This document shows positions 10,628-18,558 of a stretch of 20,032 nt of DNA, piece after piece. The DNA comes from Botryllus schlosseri (taxonomy: Eukaryota > Chordata > Ascidiacea > Stolidobranchia > Styelidae): the NCBI GenBank assembly GCA_000444245.1, contig ATSW01007851.1, positions 1-20,032 on the forward strand, in the 5' to 3' direction. The notes beneath the pieces were generated by a model, which worked only from the letters and a program-made list of their open reading frames with translations, made no database searches and had not been told where the DNA came from. The position numbers and the translations under genes were made by a program. The stretch's first letter is position 1. Each line of letters starts with the position of its first letter.

Positions 10628-13600
10628 GTTTGCTACGTCACGTTTTTACACTTGGGGGCGGTCACGAAAAGAAAATTTCATGATGCATTATGAATAGGTC
10701 GTTTTTTTATCAAAAACACAGAAGATTTTGACCTAAAAAATCCAAATTTTGACTACAAAATTTTGACCTCTTGCCCAAATTAGGTGTTTTCGCGCATTAT
10801 GTTAGAATATCTTCATTTCTGGTAGGAAATGTCTGTCGTTTTGTCCTGAAAACACTTTTTTGACGTAAAATCAACGAATTTTCTACATGAAAAAACTTTA
10901 TTAAACGAAATCTGGTCCTATGAAGAATTCCAGTAGTTACACCACATATTATGGTAGAAATAATTAAAATTTGTTGTAGCGCAACGAAAGATACTTTCCT
11001 ACATTCTCGGGTAGAAAGTGTCTGTCCTCACTAAACAGCTTGCCAAGAATGGAGAAAGAACGTTCAACAGCGGCAGTTGTTGGCTGACAACACTCAAGTT
11101 GTGCGTACACTGCTGTTGACAAACCGTGTTGCTTCATTCTGACAATGTTGTCTACATCACAATTTTTCATCGTGAGCTTCTTGATATAAGAACCAATGCC
11201 CACGCTGTCTTGCTTCAGTTAGGTTATTGCGGTACGTTGAGCATAACACCATGTCAACCTGTTTGTTTCATTTGACCGTTTATGTTCACAATGAGAAAGG
11301 CCGTCTACAATGTTAGACCTATAAAGTAAGCTACAAGCTCTAAAATATCAAATGATAAGTTTGCCGACAGTGCAAAATCTACGATACAAACGAAATGCAG
11401 GTTGCAAAAAAAATTTTGGCTTTGTAAACAATTTTGACAATTTTTTGACCTAACGCTACAATTTTGACAAAATTTTGACTTATTTTGACATGTCGAAGAA
11501 AAATCGCCCTAATTATGAATAAAATGGCTGCAAGATTCTAATTTCTTGAAATCTGCAGTCAAAAGATACAGCTCCAGATCTTGCTGATCCCTTGGAAAAT
11601 GGGATATCTCTACAGATTTAATGTGTCTATCCTCTTGAAGTTGACTAATTTCCAGCAAATGAGTGTTGTGGAGTCAATACAAAAATTGACTCGAGTCGAG
11701 TCAGTTTACTTATTTGAAAAAATGACTCCTGTTTCAGGCGACAAAATCGGACATAGAGACTCCTTTCAACACAATTCAAAAGCATCTCATTCTGGAAGAC
11801 ATACCCGGCCTGATCGACGTCGTGCACTCATGGGTGACGGATAACGGCGACGGTGACATCGCAATGGAGGGCGTGGTCGCGACCGTTCACCCGCAACTGC
11901 TCAGATTCGTGGCGCATCTCATCTTGCTGCTGCGAATTATGGGAGTGTCCATGGATGTAAGAATGTCGTATCTGGATGACTTGGTGGTCTTGCAGTGAAT
12001 TTTGGGCCAAATTTCGTGTTATCTTGCTGATTCCGTGGTGCTATCAACATTTTAGTATATTTTCTTGCATAAAATAGTGTTGAACTCAGATGTGGTCAAA
12101 ATTTCTCTAGTATGCGGAAGTAGTGATTTTATATGTAAAAGCAAGTATTCTAGGTCTAATTTTGCCTAAAAAACAGACTTTCAATATACAATTGTATAGT
12201 ATATTCATGTTGAAATGAGCCCGAATATTTTCGGCTGGGGTTATCGTCATCAACTAGTAGAGAATTTGAAAAAACTTAGTATATCAACAATCGTATCACA
12301 AGATATGACGTCAGCAGCATGAAATTTCGAATAATCAAGGCGAAGAGAATGATTAAGCTATTTAAGCACAATGTACTCTTTTTAGATGGTACGCAAACTC
12401 CTTCTGTATGCACAGACTTGGTTGGCGTATTTTGATAAAAGCACGCTACAAATAGAACTGAGTGAATTCGAAAATCAGATGCTTACGTTCACGCAGTCGA
12501 TTCACATTTGAATCAAAATGATTTCGATGGACAACGGGCTCGATGTTGAAGCTGTCACGCTAGTCCAAAACGGAATTTCTATCTCTGGTTGAAATTACTC
12601 GTGTCCAAACAGACATTCGTGTCTCAAAATCCTTTCTTGTTGTGATCAACAGCGGTAGGAAGAGAGTGATCGTTTGTTTGGGTTAAATTTTGAACGTGTA
12701 ACACAGAAAAATGATATATCTCTTACAGGAGAAGAAGTGCGAAGACATCATGGAAGCGTACGTGGAATATTTGGCGGCCGACGAGAGTTCTTCAATACTG
12801 GTGGCGAACTACACGGCCGCGTTGTCTCCCGAGAAACAGGTCGACGTTTACTCGCGCTTCCTGAAAACTGTCGAAGACAGGGAACTCCGTAAGGAATACT
12901 TGCAGACTGCTCATGAAGCGGGTGAGGAGTTTTCCAGGGTTGTAATGACTCGAGTTATTTTTCGAATGCGTAAAATGACTAGAGTCAATTTTTGTGTTGA
13001 CTCGACTTATACTCAAGTCATTGTGCATGACTCGCAACTAAGACGTACATTTTGTTGTAACTTTGAAGAATAGTAAAGTCACCACATAAATGGAAAATAG
13101 GGCCAGAAACTGTTAAGACCGAGTAAAATTACGATATTATGATTACGAGCCATTCTATATCACTCGAGCAGATTTCATTAAAATAAAGTTTCTTCATGTA
13201 AAAATTTCTCAGGTTTTGAGGCAAAAAAGTTTTTTTCGTGCCAAACTACTTCGTAAGGACAGACCAACCAGAAACGGAGCTAAGCAGTACAATTCTAACA
13301 TTATGTGGGAAAACGCCTAATTTGCATACGTTAAGTCAAATTTGATCAAAATTAAGATATTTAAGGTTAAAAAGTGTCAAAATTTTGATTTTTTGTTCAA
13401 AATCTTCCGTTTTTAGGTAAAATCGCCCTAGTCATAAGCGGATACGTCTTGCAATTTTGAGAGTACATATGTCAAATAACTGCTAAAACCTACTGATTAG
13501 GCTTTACCATGCTGTTTTCAGGACTGGACATCCCCGCCATTACCAAGACCGTGGTAGAGGACATCCGCCTTGAGACAGACATGGACACCACCGCCATCAC

Positions 13601-16600
13601 CCCTTCTGGCAGGGCAGACGAATCTGCCCGGGACGATGGTTTCGATTCGGTGGTCGAGTCCGATATAACGAACGACGATTGGAAAAAGATTGAGGCCCTG
13701 GACTGGCTTGTGTTTGACGTGTCGCAGAGGCCGGAGGCCGTCAGACAGTGCAACGCTTTGATGAGAAGCTTTTTGAGTAAGATGCTGATGCTGATGTTAT
13801 GTAAATTTGAACCTGTTAAAAGGTAATTCTAGTTAACTAATGAGACAAAATTACAGTGATATGTTTCTATTCTCTCCTGTTAATTCTAGTCTAATTTCTG
13901 ATTTTCCTGAAAACGCTACTTTGGAGCTCAATTCAATTTCCTGGTTCAGAAATTCAGTAATCGCAATTCCAGTCGAAACTGTGTAGCTATAATTCTAATT
14001 TTGATCTAATTTGGGAACAAAATGTGCAGCTATGATTCTTGTTGTGATCTGATTCTGAAAGCTGAAACTTTTCTAGTTGTAATCTCTGGTTAATAGTACC
14101 GTATTAGAGGTAAATTTAAGTTTGAAAGTTTTGTAATATCAGCTTTAACGAGTTCGGGTCTGGTATGAGAATCCAGGGGACGACGTTACAATTATGCAAT
14201 GGTTAATGGAATGTATTCTGGAAATTCTAATGGAAAAAAGCATGTCACCTGCACCAGACTTAATGACTAACCAGACTCTTCGGTGTAGCATCTCCATTGC
14301 TACAGCGTATATTATTCGCCATTTCATGTTTCGATTTCCTATACCAAGCCACAGCTTTGCGCCGAAAATAACTATGTGTCTAACTTTGCCGACGAAATTT
14401 TCCTCCCAATACGGTGAAGCTGTTTGGATCGCAAGTAATTAACGTGATTTTGTTTTAGTCAAACAGAAGTTTGCGGCCGCGAGACAAGTCATGGGGAAAA
14501 TACCCGAAGGATCGGTGGACGCCATCTACCGTCAATGCGGGATTCGTGTAAGACGTCGTCCGTTATATTACCAGCTAATATGTTATTGGTGTTTGGCATT
14601 TATGTCGCCAGTGAGAGTAGTTTGAGCGCGTCTATAAGAACGACACTCTTGAGCTAAAATTCTCATTTTGGTAATTACTAGGGCAAGTTTTTGCAACTTT
14701 TTTTACAGCTTCCTAAATACTCATATTTATGGCGATTTTTGTTTTTACCTAAAATTCAGAATTTTTACATTTTTTGTCCTTGGAAAACTTAATTTTGACA
14801 AAATTTTGACCGCGTGTATGTAAATTAGGTGTTTTCCCACATAATGTTAGAATTGTGCTGCTTATCTTCATTTCTGGCTGGAACTGTCTGTCCTTACGAA
14901 GAAGTTTGGTCTGAAAAAACTTTTTTGACTTGAACACTGACAAATTTTTACATGAAAAAACTTTATTTTAACGAAATCTGGAACTATGAAGAATTCCAGT
15001 AGTTACACGCTTCATAGTAAAAATAATTAAAATTTGTTGTAGTACAATGAAAGATACTTTCCTACATACTCGGGTAGAAAGTGTCTGTCCTTAGTAAGTA
15101 GCTTGCCAAGAATGGAGAAAGAACGTTTGACAGCAGCAGCAGCAGTTGTTGGCTGACAACACTGAAGTTGTTCATACACTGCTGGTACTTGTTTTAAGCA
15201 ATTTTGACAATTTCTTGACCCAACGCTACAATTTTGACGTGTCAAAAAACATCGCCCTACTCGTAATTTATGTAGCATGATGTTTTAAGCTGTTTTTAAT
15301 CAAGTTTTGGTGAAATTTTAATCGTTTTCTGGTCATAACTTAGCCATTTTTATGTTTGTCACATTGTTTCAAAGTTAATCATGACCAAAATAAGGCCGAA
15401 AGAATATGAAAATTTTACATAATGTTAATCATCTCAAAATGGGTAAAATGGACACAAGCTACTTTGGTTGCACAGCGACGATATACTTGAAATGTACTTT
15501 GATAAAAATCACATTTGAAGACGAGTATTGAAATAGTAGCAACTGCGTAAGTTGCCTAATCTCGAGTATCTAACTGAATATGCCGTTCCCTAATTCAAAA
15601 TTCATGTATTACGTTGATTTACGACCGAGGTCATTAGCTCGCGATTTCGGAACACCGCCAAAGCGCCGCGTACCAATACCGTAAGATGACTCAATCCCGT
15701 CAGAATGTTATAATCATTAAAGAGTTTCTAATGCTCCGGGCCGCTGTCACCGCAACGTTACGCTAAAGTTTGACCTTGCGCGGCCGGCAAAATAAACAAA
15801 CGTCAATGCCGTGTTTTCGTGTATATTGTAAATGTGATCTCGTGAACTCGGTGAAATTATTGTAGATGTTAACAGGCGATAGTTTTTTGACGCTTGTTTT
15901 CTGGTCTAATTTTATCCGAGGGCTGTTGACAAACGTTTTTTTTTTCTTTCTCGATCTTCGATAGGTGTGGTTTTTTAACCGATTTTGGGTCGTGATAGTT
16001 ATTGACGGATCCCGAACATTTTAAGAGGATTGCAGTAACGTGGCTTGAAAAAGTGTCTCATTTTCACATTAGAGAAATTCTTTATTAATCCGAGATTAGC
16101 TACAAAGTTTTATTGGTTCAATTGGAATAACGATTGTGTGTCATCTTGGACAGCTAGATAATTCTCGTTGTCTGATTACAGCGAAATTCTGGTGATCTAA
16201 TTCAAATCTAATTTGTGAAATGCTTCTTTACAGTAATTCTAATTCTGATATAATTTGTGAAATGATTCTTTGCTGTAATTCTAATGTGATTTGTGGAATG
16301 CTCCTTTGCTGTTATTCCAATTCTAATATAATTTGGGAAACGTTTCTTTGTTGTAATTCTAACTCTAATTCTGGTACGGCCTAATTTGTGAAATGTTTCT
16401 TTGCTGTAATCTGGGAGATGTTTCTTTGCTGTAATTCTAATATAATTTGGGGAAACATTTTTTTGCTGTAATTCTAATTCTAATATAGCCTAATTTGTGA
16501 AATGCTTCTTTGCTGTAACTCTAATGCTAATATAATTTGGAAATGTTTCTTTGCTGTAATTATAATTCCGATTTAATTTGTGAAATGTTTCTGTACTCTG

Positions 16601-18558
16601 AATTTAATTCTAAACTAATTTCTGGTTTTCCTGAAAATGTTATTAACACTATGACTTGGACTCGGNCTTGGCANTCGNNNGTGAATTGGAAATGACTCGA
16701 CTTGACTCGAGTCAAAACTATAAAAGTCAAATTGACTTGTGACTCGGAACCTTGTGACTTGGTTACAGCCCTGGCAATTACAATGTGAAAACTTTAGGTC
16801 AGCGGAACAGAATCACTGCCGTCTGCCCACGAAAGCGCGATCCGGGAGCATTTATGCCTGGTGGCGTATTTATCCGCGAAGCAAGCGTTTGAGGACTGGT
16901 TTAAATTCTTCCACAATGGGAAACCGCTGCCACCTAGTGACTCGAAGGCAAGGAGAACAGACTTCGCAAGCCGTGTCGCCAACGACCATAAGTAAGTCGT
17001 AATATCAACATGCTATGCGTTTTATGCATCTGTTATGCTGGAAGGTCCAGAAAGAAGTCTAGATTAAGACACTTGATATAAAATGCTACACATTTCGGCT
17101 TGTATAGTATATTCATATTGAAATGAACTCGAACATATAGCGTTCAATTGTTTATGAAAGTTCTGCACCTCCGAGAAGCATTTCGACTTGTGAAAAAGTT
17201 TTAGTCATTTTGGTTCAATTGCAGCCCGTAGGAGCGAAGTTATTGATGTTGACAATTTAGGATTTCAAATCATAGTGTTCAGGAGGGCAGATCTAGAATA
17301 AATAATTGAATCTTTTACCACCGTAAATATTATAATTCACTTCTACTGGTAGGAATTGGGCCAAATTTCTTTCAGTACAGCCTAACAATTTCATGGGGTA
17401 GCCAGTGAAATTTGAAATTTTTTTATATTTATTTTCATTAAATAAATCCAAAGCTTTGTTCTTATATAGCAATGCTTGAATAGGTTGGAATTGAAGCAAA
17501 ATTGGTGTGCAGCGTTATTTTTTTAGGCAGCCTAGCAATTTACCTTGAATCCAGTAGCAAAATAGCGTGGTGAATTTCCGTTGATTTAATTCCAGAGAGG
17601 AGCAATATCAGGAAAGTGTGAAGCAGTGGGAAAGGAGATGCACGGACTTGTGCCGGATATTACGAGATAAAGTTTACAACGTGCTGCTGTTTCCGGGTGG
17701 CGGATGGCTGCTGGACACCCTGGACACGGAAGAGGTTTGACATGTGCCACGGTCTCAAAACGTGGGAATGAAGCCAAAGTCTCGAACAGATTCTTCTAAT
17801 GATATGCTTGTAAAAAATACGGGTCATATACTCTAAATACTTTGCTGTGTGCTCATGCAGCAGTCGAAGTAATACCATTAGTTATCGTGATACAACGGTC
17901 ATTTCACGCGGTTCTTATTACAGTTTCACCCAAAAAGTTGTTGCATAATTATCCGAAAATTAGGTTCTCCGACTTTTGACGTATGACAATCAAATCGTGC
18001 ACTTTTCCTAAAAATATTCAGTTACCATGGCACGGGGCCATTTCGGTCATTCGCCTGGACAATTTTACTTGCAGAAATGTTAAGTAGAAATGGAAATATT
18101 CCAAAAACTTACCACTTGGCTAAGTATTGTAAGCAGGAAAAACTAACTCAGTACTGTAAGAAAGTTGAAGTACTTTGTGACCACCCAGCTCTGCTTGAAA
18201 TCAGCAACCTATCATTGCTATGCCTCTGACGCTTGACGTAATCTCAAACTACAGTGTCAACCTGACGAACAAGCGGAAGCCCGCCGATACCAGATCGACG
18301 TCTTGAGAGAAATGTGTCTGCCGAAAATCTGCCAGCTCCTGCTCACCGCGCTGCAGAACACGGGCGACATGAAGGACGAATGTATGAATCTAGCTGACGT
18401 GATCGCGGATGAAGACTACAATATTTACAAGGTTTGCCAGTTGGTCCGCCTTTATGCCGGTTTCAAGCAAAGTATTGTATGGTCGACAGGTTTTCAAGAA
18501 GGAAGATGGAAGGAAGATATTGAGCAGAATCCAAGATATTGCCGTCGATCTGCTTTAG
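10400..18558 (+). CDS. Nup107: Nuclear pore protein Nup107, C-terminal half (nine exons, 3' end complete, 5' end outside or not found)
   Basis: Nup107 is an alpha-helical scaffold subunit of the Y-shaped Nup107-160 complex, which builds the outer and inner rings of the nuclear pore. The coding join is 10400-10627, 11738-11956, 12729-12921, 13522-13776, 14459-14547, 16798-16991, 17596-17734, 18255-18431 and 18490-18558. It sums to 1563 nt in one unbroken frame, giving 520 residues plus TAG. Residues in this part run parallel to human Nup107 from the TWED segment to the C-terminus: CKTWEDYLWAHY, VEQEI, HLILEDIPGLID, LLRFVAHLIL, ITKTVVEDIR, DWLVFD, IREHLC, YNVLLFPGGGWLLD and REMCLPKICQLLL. The length from TWED to the end is close to that of the human protein. 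In human Nup107 the C-terminal region binds the Nup133 C-terminal domain; the matching part here is roughly residue 215 onward. The N-terminal half is not visible in the 10.4 kb upstream. The identification rests on remembered family sequence, not on a search, but it is strong. Confidence 0.95.
10695..11511 (-). mobile_element. hAT-family DNA transposon remnant, copy 1 (817 bp, 8-bp target duplication)
   Basis: The element starts taggtcgttttttt and ends in the near inverted form aaaaatcgccct followed by a. It is flanked by identical 8-bp direct repeats, ATTATGAA, at 10687-10694 and 11512-11519. Eight-bp duplications are typical of hAT transposons. Both ends carry several TTTTGAC subterminal repeats. 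The inside keeps only the 3' end of a transposase frame on the - strand. It sits in the intron between Nup107 exons 1 and 2 and accounts for about three quarters of that intron. Confidence 0.88.
10964..11203 (-). pseudogene. hAT transposase C-terminal dimerisation region, fragment
   Basis: A 79-codon frame on the - strand ends with PTTAAVERSFSILGKLFSED followed by RHFLPENVGKYLSLRYN. This is the hAT C-terminal dimerisation motif: a conserved P..AAVER.FS core, then R..L..ENV. The catalytic part of the transposase is absent from the element, so this is a non-coding relic carried inside an internally deleted transposon. It has no host role that I can see. Confidence 0.85.
11671..11730 (-). mobile_element. 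CAGGGTTGTAA-family fragment at the exon 2 acceptor (copy d)
   Basis: The stretch attgactcgagtcgagtcag and the following ttta..tgaaa..atgactc match the terminal part of copy a in the same orientation. The family's final attacaaccctg is degraded or replaced by the pyrimidine-rich ctcctgtttcag that forms the splice acceptor. It is short, but the similarity over about 60 bases is clear. Confidence 0.6.
11738..11956 (+). CDS. Nup107: Nup107 exon 2 of window (residues 77-149)
   Basis: The translation contains IQKHLILEDIPGLIDVV and LLRFVAHLILLLRIMG, which line up with human IVQKFLILGDIDGLMDEF and LLRFMTHLILFFRTLG. The acceptor is ctgtttcag and the donor is GAT|gtaaga, both in phase 0. Relative to human there is an insertion of about ten residues between these helices (TDNGDGDIAMEGVV), probably a surface loop. 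The acceptor lies 7 nt after a CAGGGTTGTAA-family repeat, so the branch point must sit within mobile-element sequence. Confidence 0.93.
12194..12268 (+). repeat. Dispersed repeat Y, inverted partner of 10277-10361
   Basis: The sequence gtatagtatattcatgttga, then cccgaatattttcggctg, then caactagtagagaatttg is repeated in reverse at 10277-10361. A shorter direct copy (gtatagtatattcatattga) lies at 17101-17140. It sits in the intron between exons 2 and 3. The family type is unknown to me. Confidence 0.8.
12729..12921 (+). CDS. Nup107: Nup107 exon 3 of window (residues 150-213 plus split codon)
   Basis: The exon follows the acceptor tatctcttacag and reads EKKCEDIMEAYVEYL, then LVANYTAALSP, then YLQTAHEAG. 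This matches the human run from EEVSIEVLKTYIQLL to CLELAKEAD. The donor G|gtgagg leaves phase 1, which the next exon completes as a GGA codon. A mobile element begins only 13 nt downstream of the exon end, so the 5' splice site has only a short stretch of non-repeat intron after it. Confidence 0.94.
12935..13167 (+). mobile_element. CAGGGTTGTAA-family non-autonomous DNA element (copy c)
   Basis: It begins cagggttgtaatgactcgag and continues with repeated TGACTCGAGTCA-type motifs. It then carries an internal part (agtcaccac, gggccagaaactgttaag, gagccattctatatcact) that is shared, in reverse, with the copy at 7613-7885. The CAGGG terminus is typical of hAT-type non-autonomous elements. It starts 13 nt after Nup107 exon 3 and ends against hAT copy 3. 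Confidence 0.75.
13168..13430 (+). mobile_element. hAT-family element, copy 3 (reversed relative to copies 1 and 2, one end only)
   Basis: Read on the - strand from 13430, this stretch begins tagggcgatttta and follows the first part of copies 1 and 2: TTTTGAC repeats, aaattaggcgttttcccaca, and taatgaaatctg at the far end. It stops near 13168, where it abuts the CAGGGTTGTAA element that begins at 12935, so the two are joined directly. It lacks the transposase relic. It sits in the intron before exon 4, in the opposite direction to the other two copies. Confidence 0.8.
13522..13776 (+). CDS. Nup107: Nup107 exon 4 of window (residues 214-298 plus split codon)
   Basis: The acceptor gctgttttcag is followed by GLDIPAITKTVVEDIR, close to human DLDVATITKTVVENIR. 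Then comes a Ser/Asp/Glu-rich variable stretch (about residues 231-261), and then IEALDWLVFDVSQRPEAV and ALMRSFL, matching human IDVIDWLVFDPAQRAEAL and AIMRKFL. The donor A|gtaaga gives phase 1. In human this is about where the Nup133-binding C-terminal region begins. The exon is clearly more GC-rich than the flanking introns. Confidence 0.95.
13811..14070 (+). repeat. AATTCTAAT-type dispersed repeat
   Basis: It contains taattctagtctaatttctg, attttcctgaaaa and tagctataattctaatt then gatctaatttggg, related to the minisatellite at 16198-16628 and, in reverse, to 121-186. It occupies the intron after exon 4. Confidence 0.6.
14459..14547 (+). CDS. Nup107: Nup107 exon 5 of window (residues 299-328)
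   Basis: This 89-nt exon lies between a strong acceptor (gattttgttttag) and the donor CGT|gtaaga. Its first two bases complete the codon begun by the previous exon. The translation KQKFAAARQVMGKIPEGSVD followed by AIYRQC matches human [25 protein letters not shown]. It ends in phase 0. The following intron (2250 nt) is the longest in the window and holds a hAT element, about 930 bp of unexplained AT-rich sequence, a minisatellite and a further mobile-element copy. Confidence 0.93.
14679..15259 (-). mobile_element. hAT-family DNA transposon remnant, copy 2 (581 bp)
   Basis: It starts tagggcaagttttt and ends acatcgccct followed by a, the same inverted ends as copy 1. Its body is collinear with copy 1 but about 235 bp shorter, having lost the region beyond the dimerisation motif. 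Imperfect possible target repeats (tggtaatt and tcgtaatt) lie one or two bases outside the ends, so the duplication is not clean. It lies in the intron after exon 5. Confidence 0.82.
15027..15278 (-). pseudogene. hAT transposase C-terminal fragment, second copy
   Basis: This is the same motif as in copy 1. It reads PTTAAAAVKRSFSILGKLL then RHFLPEYVGKYLSLYYN on the - strand. The Glu of the VER core is changed to Lys, and a short GCA-type expansion adds alanines, both signs of neutral decay. The genuine transposase homology covers only about the last 55 codons of this open frame; the upstream part runs through the element's terminus into flanking DNA. Confidence 0.78.
15260..16197. other. Unexplained part of the intron before exon 6
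   Basis: About 930 bp lie between hAT copy 2 and the minisatellite. It includes a moderately CpG-rich stretch (15640-15790, with gcgccgcg and cgcggccgg) and poly-T runs. No open frame or repeat is recognised. Confidence 0.4.
16198..16628 (+). repeat. Minisatellite, about ten degenerate units of roughly 40 bp
   Basis: The unit is tgtgaaatgtttctttgctg followed by taattctaattctaata and taattt, seen about ten times with drift in length (about 25 to 60 bp) and sequence. The last unit runs into taatttctggttttcctg, which is also present near 13894, linking the array to the dispersed AATTCTAAT-type repeat. It fills the central part of the long intron before exon 6. Confidence 0.85.
16655..16773 (-). 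mobile_element. CAGGGTTGTAA-family fragment upstream of exon 6 (copy e)
   Basis: This copy contains TGACTCGACTTGACTCGAGT and ends ggttacagccctg, the family terminus on the - strand. Its left part has six ambiguous bases within 15 positions (16666-16680), so its true length is uncertain. It stops 24 nt before Nup107 exon 6. Confidence 0.65.
16798..16991 (+). CDS. Nup107: Nup107 exon 6 of window (residues 329-392 plus split codon)
   Basis: The acceptor is gtgaaaactttag. The translation has LPSAHESAIREHLCLVAYLS and AFEDWFKFFHNGKP, matching human [20 protein letters not shown] and TFNEWFKHMNSVP, and ends in RVANDHK, matching VAHEHKE. The donor AA|gtaagt is the consensus form and leaves phase 2. 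A CAGGGTTGTAA-family terminus ends 24 nt upstream of this exon. An open frame in another register over 16739-17002 is only a shadow of it. Confidence 0.94.
17100..17140 (+). repeat. Short copy of repeat X/Y
   Basis: It shares tgtatagtatattcat, attgaaatga and ctcgaa with repeat Y and then diverges. It lies in the intron between exons 6 and 7. Confidence 0.65.
17345..17573 (+). repeat. About 150-bp-monomer repeat, copy 2 (more than one monomer)
   Basis: cagcctaacaatttcatggg at 17378 recurs as cagcctagcaatttacc at 17528, giving a monomer near 150 bp. aggaattgggccaaatttc before it and ggaattgaagcaaaattgg inside mark successive monomer ends. Compared with 7905-8110 the order of motifs is the same. 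It ends about 22 nt before the exon 7 acceptor. Confidence 0.75.
17596..17734 (+). CDS. Nup107: Nup107 exon 7 of window (residues 393-439)
   Basis: The acceptor tttaattccag is followed by one base that completes a Lys codon. The exon then encodes a charged helix (EEQYQESVKQWERRC) and YNVLLFPGGGWLLD (residues 420-433), almost the human YNVLLFVDGGWMVD. The donor GAG|gtttga is weak; reading through it would give a stop codon after one residue, whereas splicing continues the family alignment in phase 0. The 150-bp-monomer repeat ends about 22 nt before the acceptor. Confidence 0.93.
18255..18431 (+). CDS. Nup107: Nup107 exon 8 of window (residues 440-498)
   Basis: After the acceptor caaactacag the exon reads CQPDEQAEARRYQIDVLREM, then CLPKICQLLLTALQNTGD, then ECMNLADVIADEDYNIYK. 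This parallels human [42 protein letters not shown], given here in pieces: [18 protein letters not shown] and ECLQLADMV. The donor AAG|gtttgc resembles those of exons 1 and 7. A 58-nt intron separates it from the last exon. Confidence 0.94.
18490..18558 (+). CDS. Nup107: Nup107 terminal exon (residues 499-520 and stop)
   Basis: The last exon follows the acceptor ggtcgacag and encodes 22 residues, beginning VFKKEDGRKIL and ending AVDLL before TAG. It matches the human C-terminal helix [20 protein letters not shown]. The human protein runs about a dozen residues further. The preceding intron has no stop in the upstream frame, so an unspliced transcript would end in a different 44-residue tail closing at 18566. 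The family match favours the spliced form. Confidence 0.88.
   Translation, partial: VFKKEDGRKILSRIQDIAVDLL

Noticed and set aside
11828-12010. 60-codon - strand frame over exon 2
   Set aside because: It is the antisense shadow of the exon, and the His/Gln-rich content follows from the coding strand.
13490-13753. 87-codon - strand frame over exon 4
   Set aside because: It is the antisense shadow of a well-supported Nup107 exon.
16739-17002. 87-codon open frame over Nup107 exon 6
   Set aside because: It is a different reading frame over the exon. The Nup107 frame with a splice acceptor at 16797 matches the family.
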